Positions 55,655 through 64,000 of a DNA stretch of 64,000 bases are shown here, one piece after another. This DNA is from Gambelia wislizenii (taxonomy: Eukaryota > Chordata > Lepidosauria > Squamata > Crotaphytidae). Position 1 is the first letter of the stretch; every line of letters begins with the position of its first letter. The notes under the pieces were generated by a model. The model saw only the letters and a program-made list of their open reading frames with translations, made no database searches and was not told where the DNA came from. Location: contig JAUMIR010000002.1 of assembly GCA_030847615.1 (NCBI GenBank), forward strand, positions 240,765,809-240,829,808. The letters run 5' to 3'. Both the position numbers and the translations under genes were made by a program.

Positions 55655-56370
55655 GTGATGTTACCTACCCTGACAGCCCCCATCTTGGAATATCACACAA
55701 ATTAGCAATATTTAATAATTTGGCTTGCTGTGGCCTTCCACGTGGTTGGCAAGGAAGCCAGGGACCCTGAAATACCAAGGCTGGAGTCATGTACAACCTA
55801 GGGAGGTGCTTTTGGAAATTCCCCAAGCAGGTCACACCCAGGTCAGAGTTCTTCCTAAAGAACACCTGGAGATGAGTCATTCACTACTCCACTCAAGAAT
55901 AGCCGAATCCTTGATGGTTGCAAAATGGGTTTTCCTCTTCTCTGCTCAACAATAGAAGCTGCCGGCTCCTATTCAATTCCAAATGTATCACCCATTAATG
56001 ATCATTAACTCTCATCCCTTCAGGGTAATTAAATATCACCCTTAAACTCCACCAAAGTGTTCACATCTCCTCTTCATCCAGCCACTCTGTCTGTTTGCTT
56101 TGGGACTCAGGGCTCTGTCTGAGTACCTTCAGCTGCACGAATCTCTGCTCATCAGGATAGGTATAGTATCACCCATCATCCCCTTACTCTATTCCTCTAT
56201 CCCAATACTTCCTACTTTCTTCATTAGCCTTGTATGAGTGCTTGAAGCTTGAATGTTAGCATGAATGCTGTTAAGACTAAATTCCAATAAAAACCATTTA
56301 ATTGTACATTCTAGCTTGGAAAACAGGTGTTCTCTCCAGTTTTCACTCTGGCAACCCTACATAATTATTC
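55655..56370 (+). mobile_element. LTR-like element, copy 5
   Basis: Begins TGTTACCTACCCTGACA like the minus-strand copy at 27740-28615, continues through CATCTTGGAATATCACA, CCAAGGCTGGAGTCATG and AATGATCATTAACTC, then the shared right part: GGTATAGTATCACCC, TTAGCCTTGTATGAG and the polyadenylation signal AATAAAAA at 56286-56293. This copy joins the left half seen in copy 2 with the right half seen in copies 1, 3 and 4, showing they are one family. The final CACTCTGGCAACCCTA matches a MITE end at 61974-61990, so the true right end may be earlier. Confidence 0.65.
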
Positions 56371-56744
56371 CTTATTCCAACTTCTGCCTGCCTCTGATAT
56401 GAACACTCAGAAAGAAGAGTGACAGTTGTTAACCCCTGTAACTGGTCAGGGTGGCAGAGGTTTTACTATTGTGCCCAATACCATCTCCTTTCTTGATGGG
56501 GTGGCGTGGGGAAGCCAATCCTCATAGGACACTTAATGGCTGAGATCCTACTTTACCCAGCATAATATAAGAGTCCTGCAGGTGGAACTCTGCTATAGCT
56601 CAATGCTCACCATCCCCAGAACTCATAATTTTGCTGTGATAGCCTCTACATGGCCATTTTGTGGCTGGTGGAGAGAGAGAGTGTGTGGGGGGAGGAACTG
56701 GAGTAGTGTTTGGCTATGCCACAAAGCCAATGGCATAACCTATA
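56371..56744. other. Unassigned, with a dispersed repeat piece
   Basis: 56570-56706 is an inverted relative of 57150-57240 and 45112-45205 (CAAAATGGCCATGTAGAGGC on minus). The rest is unassigned. Confidence 0.4.
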
Positions 56745-57102
56745 CTGCATGGATGCCCAGGTGGCTACGATGTCCTCACAGGCTGCCCATGAAGGCTTGA
56801 CAACTGTTTGGCCCACCTCCTCCCTGCAGTGGAGCAGCCATGTGACAGGAACCATGGCAAAGGCTGGCTGGGCCTGTGCATTGCTGCTCAATCCACTCCA
56901 GCCACAAACTTGCAGGAAGAAGCAGGAGGAAAGTCTTCCTTCTCCCTCCAGTGCCTCTGAGGGAAAGTTAAATGAATGCTGTAATTGTATTACTGTATTT
57001 TTTATTGTTGTTGTTTTAAATCTTGAGTTAAGTCTTGGGGGTTCATAGCAACAAAATATATTTACAGGATCTCCCTGGTAAAGAAAAGGTTAAGAGCCAC
57101 TG
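56745..57102. mobile_element. hAT MITE, family Q, copy 2 (reversed)
   Basis: The right end GGTTAAGAGCCACTG is the inverted family Q terminus. Moving inward, TTGAGTTAAGTCTTGGGG, CCAGTGCCTCTGAGGGAAAG, AACTTGCAGGAAGAAGCA and GTGCATTGCTG follow the complement of 30722-31064. The left terminus is not preserved. Confidence 0.72.
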
Positions 57103-57944
57103 GCATAGACCAATGGCATCATTCATTGAGATTCACCAGGTGCATAGCCAGACATTTCGCTAATCCTCCTCTGCTCTCCACCAACCACAGAATGGCCATG
57201 GGAGGCACTACTACAGCAAAACAGTGAGTCCTGAGGGAGTCTATGGTCACTGTGAACGGAGAAAGAGAATACCAACCTTTGCAACTAGCAAAAAAGAAAA
57301 TCCAAAATACACAGGTGTGAAGTGGAGGTTTGCTTGTGCATGTCACCTACAGGATTCGAGCCAGTGTCTGTGTGCGCACATGTATTGCTTTGTACCTACT
57401 GTAAGCTTGTCATTTCTCACCTGTTCCTTCTTGCTTTGCCTGTAGCATTGCTACTGTTCCACCTGCTTTGTTCCTGATCTATCAATGGCAAGCAGACATA
57501 ACATACTTGTGCGGCCAGGGCTGGCATCTGTGTCCAGAAACCTTGGGCAGCTGCCAGGGCCCACTGTAGAAGCCTCCTTGGTTACATAGCCACCTCTTAT
57601 GTGTCTTATTTTGAATCTTGAGCTCCAGTCTATACCAGCTATTTGGGTCTGGCTGCCACTTAATTTTCCCGCAGTGCCACTGCAGAATGGCAATCTGGAA
57701 GATTGTGGGAAATCCAAACAGCAACTATTGGTTCTGCTCATTGAGTACTTCTGCTGCGCCCCACTGCCCAGTAAGCCCAAGACAGTCCACCAAAGGTAAT
57801 GGCATATACCAGAAGACATTTTGTCAGTCTACCCTGTCAGACCTGGAACCAGCCTTGTCTCCGGTGTTTCCTGTGGTGGGATATGTTCCATATGGTGTCA
57901 AAGGCATAAGAAGAGTAGATAGAGCTCCACAATCCCAAAGCCTT
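57103..57944. other. Unassigned, with a dispersed repeat piece
   Basis: 57150-57240 belongs to the unnamed repeat also at 45112-45205 and 56570-56706. No exon is supported in the rest. Confidence 0.4.
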
Positions 57945-58187
57945 AGGACTCTTTCACACTACACAATTATAGCACTACGATTCTACTTTAAGAACCATGG
58001 TGCCATTCTATGGATTCCTGGGATTTGTAATTTGTGGAGCTACTGGAGCTCTCTGGCTGAAAATTCTAAATGCCGCCTCCCTAAATTACAAATCCCAGGA
58101 TTCCATAGGATTTCCTAGGACAAAACCATGGATGTTAAAGTGGAATAATAGTGCTATAATTGTCGAGTGTGGAAGGGCACTCCGACT
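57945..58187. mobile_element. Palindromic MITE, family P variant
   Basis: CTTTCACACTACACAATTATAG on the left pairs with CTATAATTGTCGAGTGTGGAAG on the right. The inner arms (GGATTCCTGGGATTTGTAATTT and its complement) also pair. It is closest to the 43172 copy. The boundary triplets are ambiguous. Confidence 0.7.
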
Positions 58188-58470
58188 CATAGGGGTGGTA
58201 TAGCAATATCTAAAGCTTCCAGCATCTAGCCATCCTGTCATGAGTTTCCAGCTCTTGAGAGACAATGACCAGGGTGTAGTGAGAAGGGTCAATTGAGAGC
58301 ATTACTGACCATAAGACTTCACACACCCCCATTAAATTCTCCTTCAGTTCCCAAATTTCTAGCATTGCCACCTAGCATGTAGACATACAGGTTAGACTTC
58401 CAAAGAAAGGAATGCAGTGGAATCCCACAAACTCCCAACAGTAACACTTCAGGAACTTCATGACACATTC
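58188..58470. other. Unassigned sequence
   Basis: 58340-58420 shares CCAAATTTCTAGCATTG and a CTTCCAAAGAAA-like segment with about 23128-23210, suggesting an old dispersed repeat. Nothing else is recognised. Confidence 0.35.
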
Positions 58471-58473
58471 AAA

Positions 58474-58906
58474 GGAGATGATCAGATGCTTTTAAAAAAA
58501 ACCCCAAGGAGCTCATGAGAACGATGCCACTGTAACACCAAAGGGTCCCAATATTTCTTGTGTTGTTCTCCTGCCGTGCTTGCTCCATTTTCCCTCTGTG
58601 CTGGAGTGATGAAAAAGTTTCCACTAATGAAAAGTGGGGCCTTTTTGGTCACGTCAGAACAGAGGGAGAATGGAAGAAGCACGAGAGGAGGACGGCGTCG
58701 TGTGATATTGGGACCCTTTGGAGGTACACTGATGTCTTTCTTTCTTTATTTATTTATTGTATTTATACCCCGCTCTTCAGCCACAAAGGCTATCAGAGCG
58801 GCTTACAGATGGTCAATTTAACAGTTCCCTGCCCTCGGGCTTACAATCTAATTACGTCATTCTCATGAGCTCCTTAGAGGTTTTTTTAAAGCGTCTGATA
58901 ATCTCC
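58474..58906. mobile_element. Foldback MITE with AAA duplication and an internal insertion
   Basis: The ends GGAGATGATCAGATGC and, as complement, GGAGATTATCAGACGC extend into ~48 bp arms including AAGGAGCTCATGAGAA. AAA flanks both sides (58471-58473 and 58907-58909). The inner arms pair as well (AAAGGGTCCCAATAT against ATATTGGGACCCTTT). The right arm is interrupted at about 58735-58853 by an L2-like 3' scrap. The arms are fairly well preserved and CpG-containing. Confidence 0.8.
58735..58853 (+). mobile_element. L2-like 3' scrap inside the foldback
   Basis: TTTATTGTATTTATACCCCG...GAGCGGCTTACA...TCGGGCTTACAATCTAA resembles the LINE-derived 3' segment widespread in lizards. Its position breaks the pairing of the outer and inner stems of the host foldback, so it inserted later. 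Confidence 0.55.
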
Positions 58907-58909
58907 AAA

Positions 58910-59085
58910 GACATAGCCGTGTTAGTCTGGAACGTCAGTAAGCAAGGTGGATCTTATAGCACATTTGAGACTAACTGAGAGAAAGAAATTGTAGCATTAA
59001 ACTTTTGTAGACTTGGTCTACTTCCTCAGATGACACATTGTACATGTATGTGGTGGGGCTCACCTTTGATGCATCCACAGCTGTG
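58910..59085 (+). mobile_element. tRNA-type SINE, family S3
   Basis: CATAGCCGTGTTAGTCTGG, then GATCTTATAGCACATTTGAG, ACTAACTGAGAGAAAG and CTTCCTCAGATGACAC match the common reptile SINE body resembling turtle CryI-type elements. It abuts the right target duplication of the foldback at 58474-58906. The head is partial. Confidence 0.65.
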
Positions 59086-59096
59086 TGTGAAAATTC

Positions 59097-59149
59097 ACTC
59101 TCACATGGCCTGACTCCATATGGACTCTCACATGGCCTGACTCCATATT
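59097..59149. repeat. 27-bp tandem duplication
   Basis: Two adjacent copies of a 27-base unit containing CTCTCACATGGCCTGACTCC, identical except at the last bases. The near-perfect identity suggests a recent slippage or unequal-exchange event. Confidence 0.92.
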
Positions 59150-60344
59150 CAGCACTTCATCAGGGAAAACCAAATTTAGTTATCTTGGCTTTTGAAAGTC
59201 TTGTATTTGAAGGATTTTACACAAAAATCCCATGCATTAGACTTTTTATAAAACAATTCATATCTTTATAGTTGGATGACTTGTGCAATAGGCATTTACT
59301 TCCTAGTCTCTGTTATTTAGTTTACACAGCTATTTTGCTTGTTGAAAATGCTTTATTTTAAATTGATTTGATTTTTGGGAAGCCTCATAACATACTTGCT
59401 AATTAACATGCATTAATTATGGGTTATTTTTGTCATCATCTATGACTATTTTTTTCAACAGAAACCTTTTTTAGAGTGGCTGATGCCCAAACCCAAATTT
59501 TTGTCTCTCCCTTCCCCCAGTGAAAATGGTCTTGCTACAGCCCTGTGTACACAAGACCCAAATGTGCCACCTATCATCCTATGGCTCAGAGTTGGCCCTA
59601 CCATTGGGCAAAGGGAGGTGGTTACTCTCAAGCAGCGGATGCTCGTGGATGGGGAGCTGCAGAAAGATGTTGTGAGGATAGAGTTGTGTATGTGTGCCCT
59701 CTAAGTTATCCTGTGTATGGTATAAAAAGCTGTTCTGTAACCGGCACTGAAATATGATTGACCTGCCCATTGGAATGGCTTTTTCATGCAGAAGGGAAGA
59801 GAAGCCATCTTGTCCTTCACCTAAGGTCTGCCTGGATTAGGCTTTGCCATCTTCATTACTGGTCTTATTCCTGTAGTTTTTAATAGCAGCTGAAGATATG
59901 AGGTTTAAGAGAAGAACACTAAATGTAATAATAGTTTCAACCTTTGGTACCCAACCCTGCTCCTTTCATCATTAATGATGTCAAGCCATGTTTCTAAACC
60001 CACAAAGGAGAAATAATTGGGCTAGATGGGGACATGACAGAATGACAGATAGGTTGGAGCCATCAAATATTCCACACTGTTGGGGATGCCTATGCAATCA
60101 TATGAAATTAGGATGAGAGCCATGGGCATGTAACTAACAAGAGACTCTTGCCAGTCATAAAAGCCTGTGACAAAGGCCCTTTGGGAACAGAGGCTGCCTA
60201 TTAACATGACAAGATAGGCAGCATGACTGATTGAGCCTCAATGTACTGAGGCTGCACTCCTACATTCACCTTACCTGGGTGATAAACACCATTGAATTCA
60301 ATGGGACTTACTTCTGAGGAGATATACATAGCCTTACCTCGTAA
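59150..60344. other. Unassigned, with a dispersed repeat piece
   Basis: 59583-59690 (GAGTTGGCCCTACCATTGGG, then AGGGAGGTGG) belongs to the unnamed repeat also at 22385. No exon or RNA gene is supported. Confidence 0.4.
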
Positions 60345-60757
60345 ATGGAAGCCATGCCCTATGAGGAACAGCTTAGGGAGCTGGGTATATTTAAGAAGGT
60401 TAAGAGGTGGCATGGCAGCCATATTTAAATATATGAAGAGATGTCATACTGAGGATGGAGGAAGCTTGTTTTCTGCTGCTCCAGAGATTAGGACACGGAG
60501 CAATGGATTCAAAACTACAGGAAAAGAGATTCCACCTAAACATTAGGAAGAACTTCCTGATGGTAAGAGCTGTTCGACAGTGGAATATGCTGCCTTGGGG
60601 TGTGGTGGAGTCTCCTTCTTTGGAGGTTTTTAAGTAGAGGATGGATGGCCATCTGTCATGGATGCTTTGATTGTTTATTCCTGCAAGGCAGGGGGTTGGA
60701 CTAGAATGGCCCTTGTGGTCTCTTCCAGCTCTAGGATTTTATGATTCAATGAAATTT
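60345..60757 (+). mobile_element. CR1 3' fragment
   Basis: Covers the end of ORF2 ([15 protein letters not shown], then NIRKNFLMVRAVRQWNMLP) and the 3' tail ending near AGGATTTTATGATTC. 5'-truncated with an internal deletion near 60391. It has no insertion at the GAGA-TTAG site that is interrupted in two other copies. Confidence 0.9.
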
Positions 60758-60867
60758 ATTCTTAAATTGTTGCCTTCCTGTTTGGATTTCCTGCCAAAAT
60801 CTGTTCCTGTCTCTCATGCTCTCAGACACAGCCCTGCGCTTACAATAAGTCAGGGCAAAAATGTACC

Positions 60868-61990
60868 CTGGAGTTGCCAGACTGAAAACTGGAGATGCTC
60901 CTGTACCTTTACTGGTTGTACAGAGGTGGGAATTTCAGCAAATGTTGTTTGTTACATAACCAGGGGGCCGTTTACACGGCAAAATAAGTCATGTAATAAT
61001 TCGGCAAGACGCCTGATAGTTCCCACGTATTTCGACGCAGTATCGCCCTTTTCAGAAGGAGGGGGTGTAAAATACCCGTAAGTGGCGCAACTTTTGACTG
61101 CGCTGATTTTCCGCTCTTTTTTTAAAAGTTCCGCAGTATAGCGCACTATCGATATTGTGAACTATCCGACATCCACTTTCGCAATTTTTTCATCTACCGG
61201 AAATTAGGTGGATCCTTGGGAGTGGCCCACTAAAGCATCCTTCCCACCAAACAAAAACATCACGCAGGCAGGGAAGCACCTCTTCCGCAGCAAAAGGAAG
61301 AATATATCTTGAGAAAAAGGGACATTGCTTTGTGATGACTTGTTCTATGAAGGATCGCAGCTGCCTACATCTATTCCTTCTCCTAATACAGCTTCTGTGG
61401 TGATAAGACCTGCATGCATCCTGAAATGCAGCAATTGTGGCTATGATTCTGAACATCAACAAGAGCAACAAGAAATAGTTGCTAAAGCCTCCATCTTTAA
61501 ATTGAATAGGTAGGGATACCCTAACGACGGTGGGCGAACGATGAGGTGCACCAGGTATAGGTGTGCCCAATCAGATTTCTTGGAATGGGAAAGTTTAATA
61601 GAAACTGTTAACCAATAGGAATAAGAGTGGCGGGAGCACAGAAAGGAAGTTAACCATAAAGGAGTGACGTATGCCGCTGATTGACAGCTACGGTACTAGC
61701 TAAAATGCGAAATGTCGATACTGTGGGAACTAAAAAAACCCCGAAATTGAATAATTAGTAACTTATTTAATTCCGCATAATTGCATCATGTGAACTTTGA
61801 TTGCGGCGTTTCACAAAAAGTAATGAAAAATCGTGTACACTATGCGACTCTGTATCGAAAGTGCGATATTGCGATACATTGCGGGGGAAATATTGCCGTG
61901 TAACTGGCCCCCAGGTAACAAGCAACAGTCTCTCTTCTACACAACCATTAAAGGCAGGAACCCTCTGCACCTTTCACTCTGGCAACCCTA
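60868..61990. mobile_element. Palindromic MITE split at its centre
   Basis: The left arm 60868-60959 (GTTGCCAGACTGAAAACTGG, then CTCCTGTACCTTTA and GGAATTTCAGCAAATG) pairs with the right arm 61916-61990 (ACACAACCATTAAAGGCAGG, then CACTCTGGCAACCCTA). Without the Harbinger-type element at 60960-61915 and one TAA, the remaining ~165 bp folds into a single imperfect hairpin centred on the insertion point. The superfamily of this host MITE is not assigned. Confidence 0.8.
60960..61915. mobile_element. CpG-rich PIF/Harbinger-type element with TAA duplication
   Basis: The left end is CCAGGGGGCCGTTTACACGG; the right end as complement is CCTGGGGGCCAGTTACACGG. A perfect TAA duplication lies at 60957-60959 and 61916-61918, the target typical of PIF/Harbinger. 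The 956 bp interior is unusually rich in CpG compared with its flanks, which suggests recent insertion before CpG decay. A 126-codon minus-strand frame at 61190-61570 shows no domain I recognise, and no DDE transposase is present, so it is presumably non-autonomous. Confidence 0.85.
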
Positions 61991-62574
61991 AAATGAGTAA
62001 TCAGTAACAAGTAATCTAACTATGGGAAAAGTTACTTTTCCCATGACGAGGCCATAAGAAATTTACATTTCAAAAGCAACATAACAAGGGGGAACACAAT
62101 CATGTTTTCTAGTCACTTCTTAAAGTGACTTCTAAGAAGCGCTTTGAATGATTTTCTTCTAAGCTTTATGCCATTTTCTATCAGGACATGTGGCTTCCAA
62201 GTCTGTTTTTGTGGGCCTCAAATCCTCCAGACTCCACAGACAACCATAAGAAAGTGGGGATTGAATCTCATTCAGGAGGAGTAATTGCCCTTTTAAATAG
62301 GTAGCAGTATTTAACCCACTATTTAACATCACAAATTACTAGTTTCTCAAATTTACAAATAGTTCCCCTCCCACACCCATTTGTGGCATTTTTGAAAACC
62401 TGTGCCACCATGAAGCTTACTGGTAACAAACAAACAAACAAACAAACAAACAAACAAAAATTCTCCCTGATCCCACCACAGTTGCCCACTTCTGCAAATA
62501 GTGGGTCACCCACCTATAGCATCACTACCTTTTTATGGACCCATGCGGGATATCTTTAACAGTATGTGCGATAT
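61991..62574. other. Unassigned, with an AAAC microsatellite
   Basis: An (AAAC)n run is at 62424-62460. No exon or other element is seen. Confidence 0.4.
62424..62460. repeat. (AAAC)n microsatellite
   Basis: About eight AACA tetranucleotide units ending in a short A run. Confidence 0.93.
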
Positions 62575-62812
62575 CTTTTATTTATTTTCCTCCTTTTTTG
62601 TCATACTTGTTTCCTTTTCTCTCTAAGGGACTCAGGAGGTATACATTGTTCTTCCCTCCCTCTTCTGTGCCACAACAGCCCTGCAAGGTAGGGGAGCCTG
62701 AGGGGGAGAGTGGTTGGCCCAGACCCACTCAGTGAGCTTCACGGCTGAGGGAGGATCTGAACCCAGATCTCCCCAATAAAACATTTTAATCACTACACCA
62801 AGTTTAAACACA
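62575..62812 (-). mobile_element. tRNA/MIR-like SINE, minus strand
   Basis: On the minus strand the head contains TTGGTGTAGTGATTAAAATG and GATCTGGGTTCAGATCC, resembling tRNA A and B boxes. The body includes GAGCCTGA...GGTTGGCCC on plus and the CTGCAAGGTAGG segment typical of CORE/MIR-like SINEs. The tail lies toward 62575 and is decayed. Confidence 0.6.
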
Positions 62813-63380
62813 TGTTGATTCCTACTTCTTATGTTGCTCTTAAAAACAGTGGCTTCTTTTAAAAGTGCCAGTCTTTATCCAGCTGACACAGATGACAAAT
62901 GCTTGTCCTTTACTACTTTGCTGAGATTGGGGCACTTCCCCCATGAATTGCTTCGAACTTTGAATCAGTGCCTCCTAAACTGGATACACCTTGCAATAAA
63001 AAGAAAAAAGAAAAAAGAGAATGAAACAAAATGCAGGACATAGAGTTTATGAAGTGCCGATCAGTTTTTATTGGCTTTCAAAATGGTTACAGAACATAAT
63101 GTCTTGTGATTAAGGTTGATGGGTCCAGACCTTGAAATCTCCTGTGTCTTGAAGGACTGATGAAAAAAAGGGATAATTCCACCAGGTGTGGCCTCCTTCT
63201 TCTCATAGCAGGAAGGTGATGAGGGAAAGCAGTACCTATTGAAAGCAATCTGCTTACTTTCTCCTGCAGAGGTATGAGACCCCTCAAGGCAATCCTTCTT
63301 CTGCTACAGAGAACAGGAACCTTTGGCCCTTTAGCTGTTTTGGGCTTCAGTTCCCAGAAGCCCCATCCAATGTAGACATA
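62813..63380. other. Unassigned sequence
   Basis: Contains an A-rich AAAAAG patch near 62998-63018. A minus-strand open frame at 63087-63401 has no recognisable domain. Confidence 0.4.
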
Positions 63381-64000
63381 GGACTTTATCAGATGTGGCA
63401 AAATTGCATGATTACAATGTTACAATAGCGTGAATGGTTTCCATTATCGCACAATGTTGTCATGTTCATGTGATCAATCTGTGCTCCAGCTGCGAATAAG
63501 GTGTTGCTTTTCATTGACGGACAAGCCATCAGTAGCCCTCAACATTGTCCTTTTCATGGTATTGAGGAGCATGTGAAAGCATTCTGCTGTAATTGTGAGA
63601 TTACAGTGTGAATGGTCAGTCCTCTTTCCTCCCCTCCCCATTCCCAACAACAAAACGTCCAGGTGAGAACATGAAAATTATCCACAGGACACTCTTTTTA
63701 TGAACTGTCCCAGTGTGTTTGCACGTTTTTAGGTTTAAGTGTTTGTGCGTTCTTTTACTTTGAAAATTAAGGGTTTTTCTGGTGTTTTTAAGTGTGCTCG
63801 CATCTTCTCACGAGAACCACTGAAATCTTGCCCATTCTAAATCACAGAAGTAAAGTCCCGTTCTTAAAGTGTTTGTGGTGGTCGTGTGATAATTCTATGG
63901 TGGTTCTTTCATGCAATTACAGCAACGTGTGATAATAAGTGTAATAATGCCACCACGTTTCCGCTTTCCTTGTTTGCAGAATTACAGCATTTTTAGATGC
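63381..64000 (+). mobile_element. Harbinger-like element H3, cut by window end
   Basis: Begins GGACTTTATCAGATGTGGCA after ATA and follows the complement of 29501-30109 almost throughout (GACGGACAAGCCATCAGTAG, GTGAGATTACAGTGTGAATG, CCAGGTGAGAACATGAAAAT, TATGAACTGTCCCAGTGTG, GTGATAATAAGTG, GAATTACAGCATTTTT). The right terminus and its triplet lie just beyond the window. Non-coding. Confidence 0.78.

Noticed and set aside
56320..56360. CACTCTGGCAACCCTA as the LTR-like element's terminal CA-containing end
   Set aside because: The same string is the end of the palindromic MITE at 60868-61990, so it may mark an adjacent MITE scrap rather than the LTR end.
61190..61570. 126-codon minus-strand frame inside the CpG-rich Harbinger-type element
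   Set aside because: No transposase or Myb-like motif can be recognised; kept only as a note in the element entry.

Overview
The window looks like repeat-dense, non-genic DNA from a squamate reptile, probably an iguanian-type lizard. The case rests on its combination of repeats: CR1, L2 and RTE/BovB LINEs; SINEs with a head resembling 5S rRNA; tRNA-headed SINEs ending in CAA repeats; and a very large variety of short inverted-repeat DNA transposons. Species and locus cannot be fixed by eye. I found no convincing host exon, tRNA gene, rRNA gene or CRISPR array. All recognisable coding sequence belongs to retrotransposons.

Layout. 1-2471: small hAT and Tigger-like MITEs and a LINE 3' end. 2472-4955: 5'-truncated CR1 (copy A). 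4956-10260: MITEs, two 5S-headed SINEs, an LTR-like fragment and a Harbinger-like element. 10265-12500: a second LINE 3' end, then a 1.35 kb terminal-inverted-repeat element carrying a tandem array of hairpins. 13450-20046: a continuous transposon island made of a foldback with TCA duplications, an old hAT holding a CR1 fragment that itself holds a near-perfect 331 bp palindrome, and a near-full-length CR1 (copy B). 20047-34363: mostly unassigned sequence with scattered MITEs, LTR-like fragments, a second CR1 fragment split by a DNA element at the same CR1 nucleotide, and RTE/BovB remnants. 34364-49925: antisense CR1 pieces, a third LINE 3' end, BovB, SINEs and MITEs. 50113-64000: a Harbinger-like element split by L2, more MITEs, an LTR-like fragment, a hAT, and a CpG-rich Harbinger-type element inserted in the centre of a palindromic MITE.

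How the parts relate. Copy B keeps ORF1 (zinc-finger-like motif, coiled coil, SGNH esterase) followed after 5 bp by ORF2 (endonuclease, reverse transcriptase). Its only visible ORF2 lesion is a frame change at a G/T/G homopolymer run, and the same change occurs in copy A. Many of the DNA elements share one terminal pattern (5'-GG, a TCAGAY-, TCTAAA- or TTTACAC-like core, then GGC) and 3-bp target duplications, which fits PIF/Harbinger-type mobilisation of many non-autonomous families. The most interesting observations are the reuse of one CR1 nucleotide by two different elements, the 155 bp-arm palindrome, the shared CR1 frame change, and the hairpin-array element.
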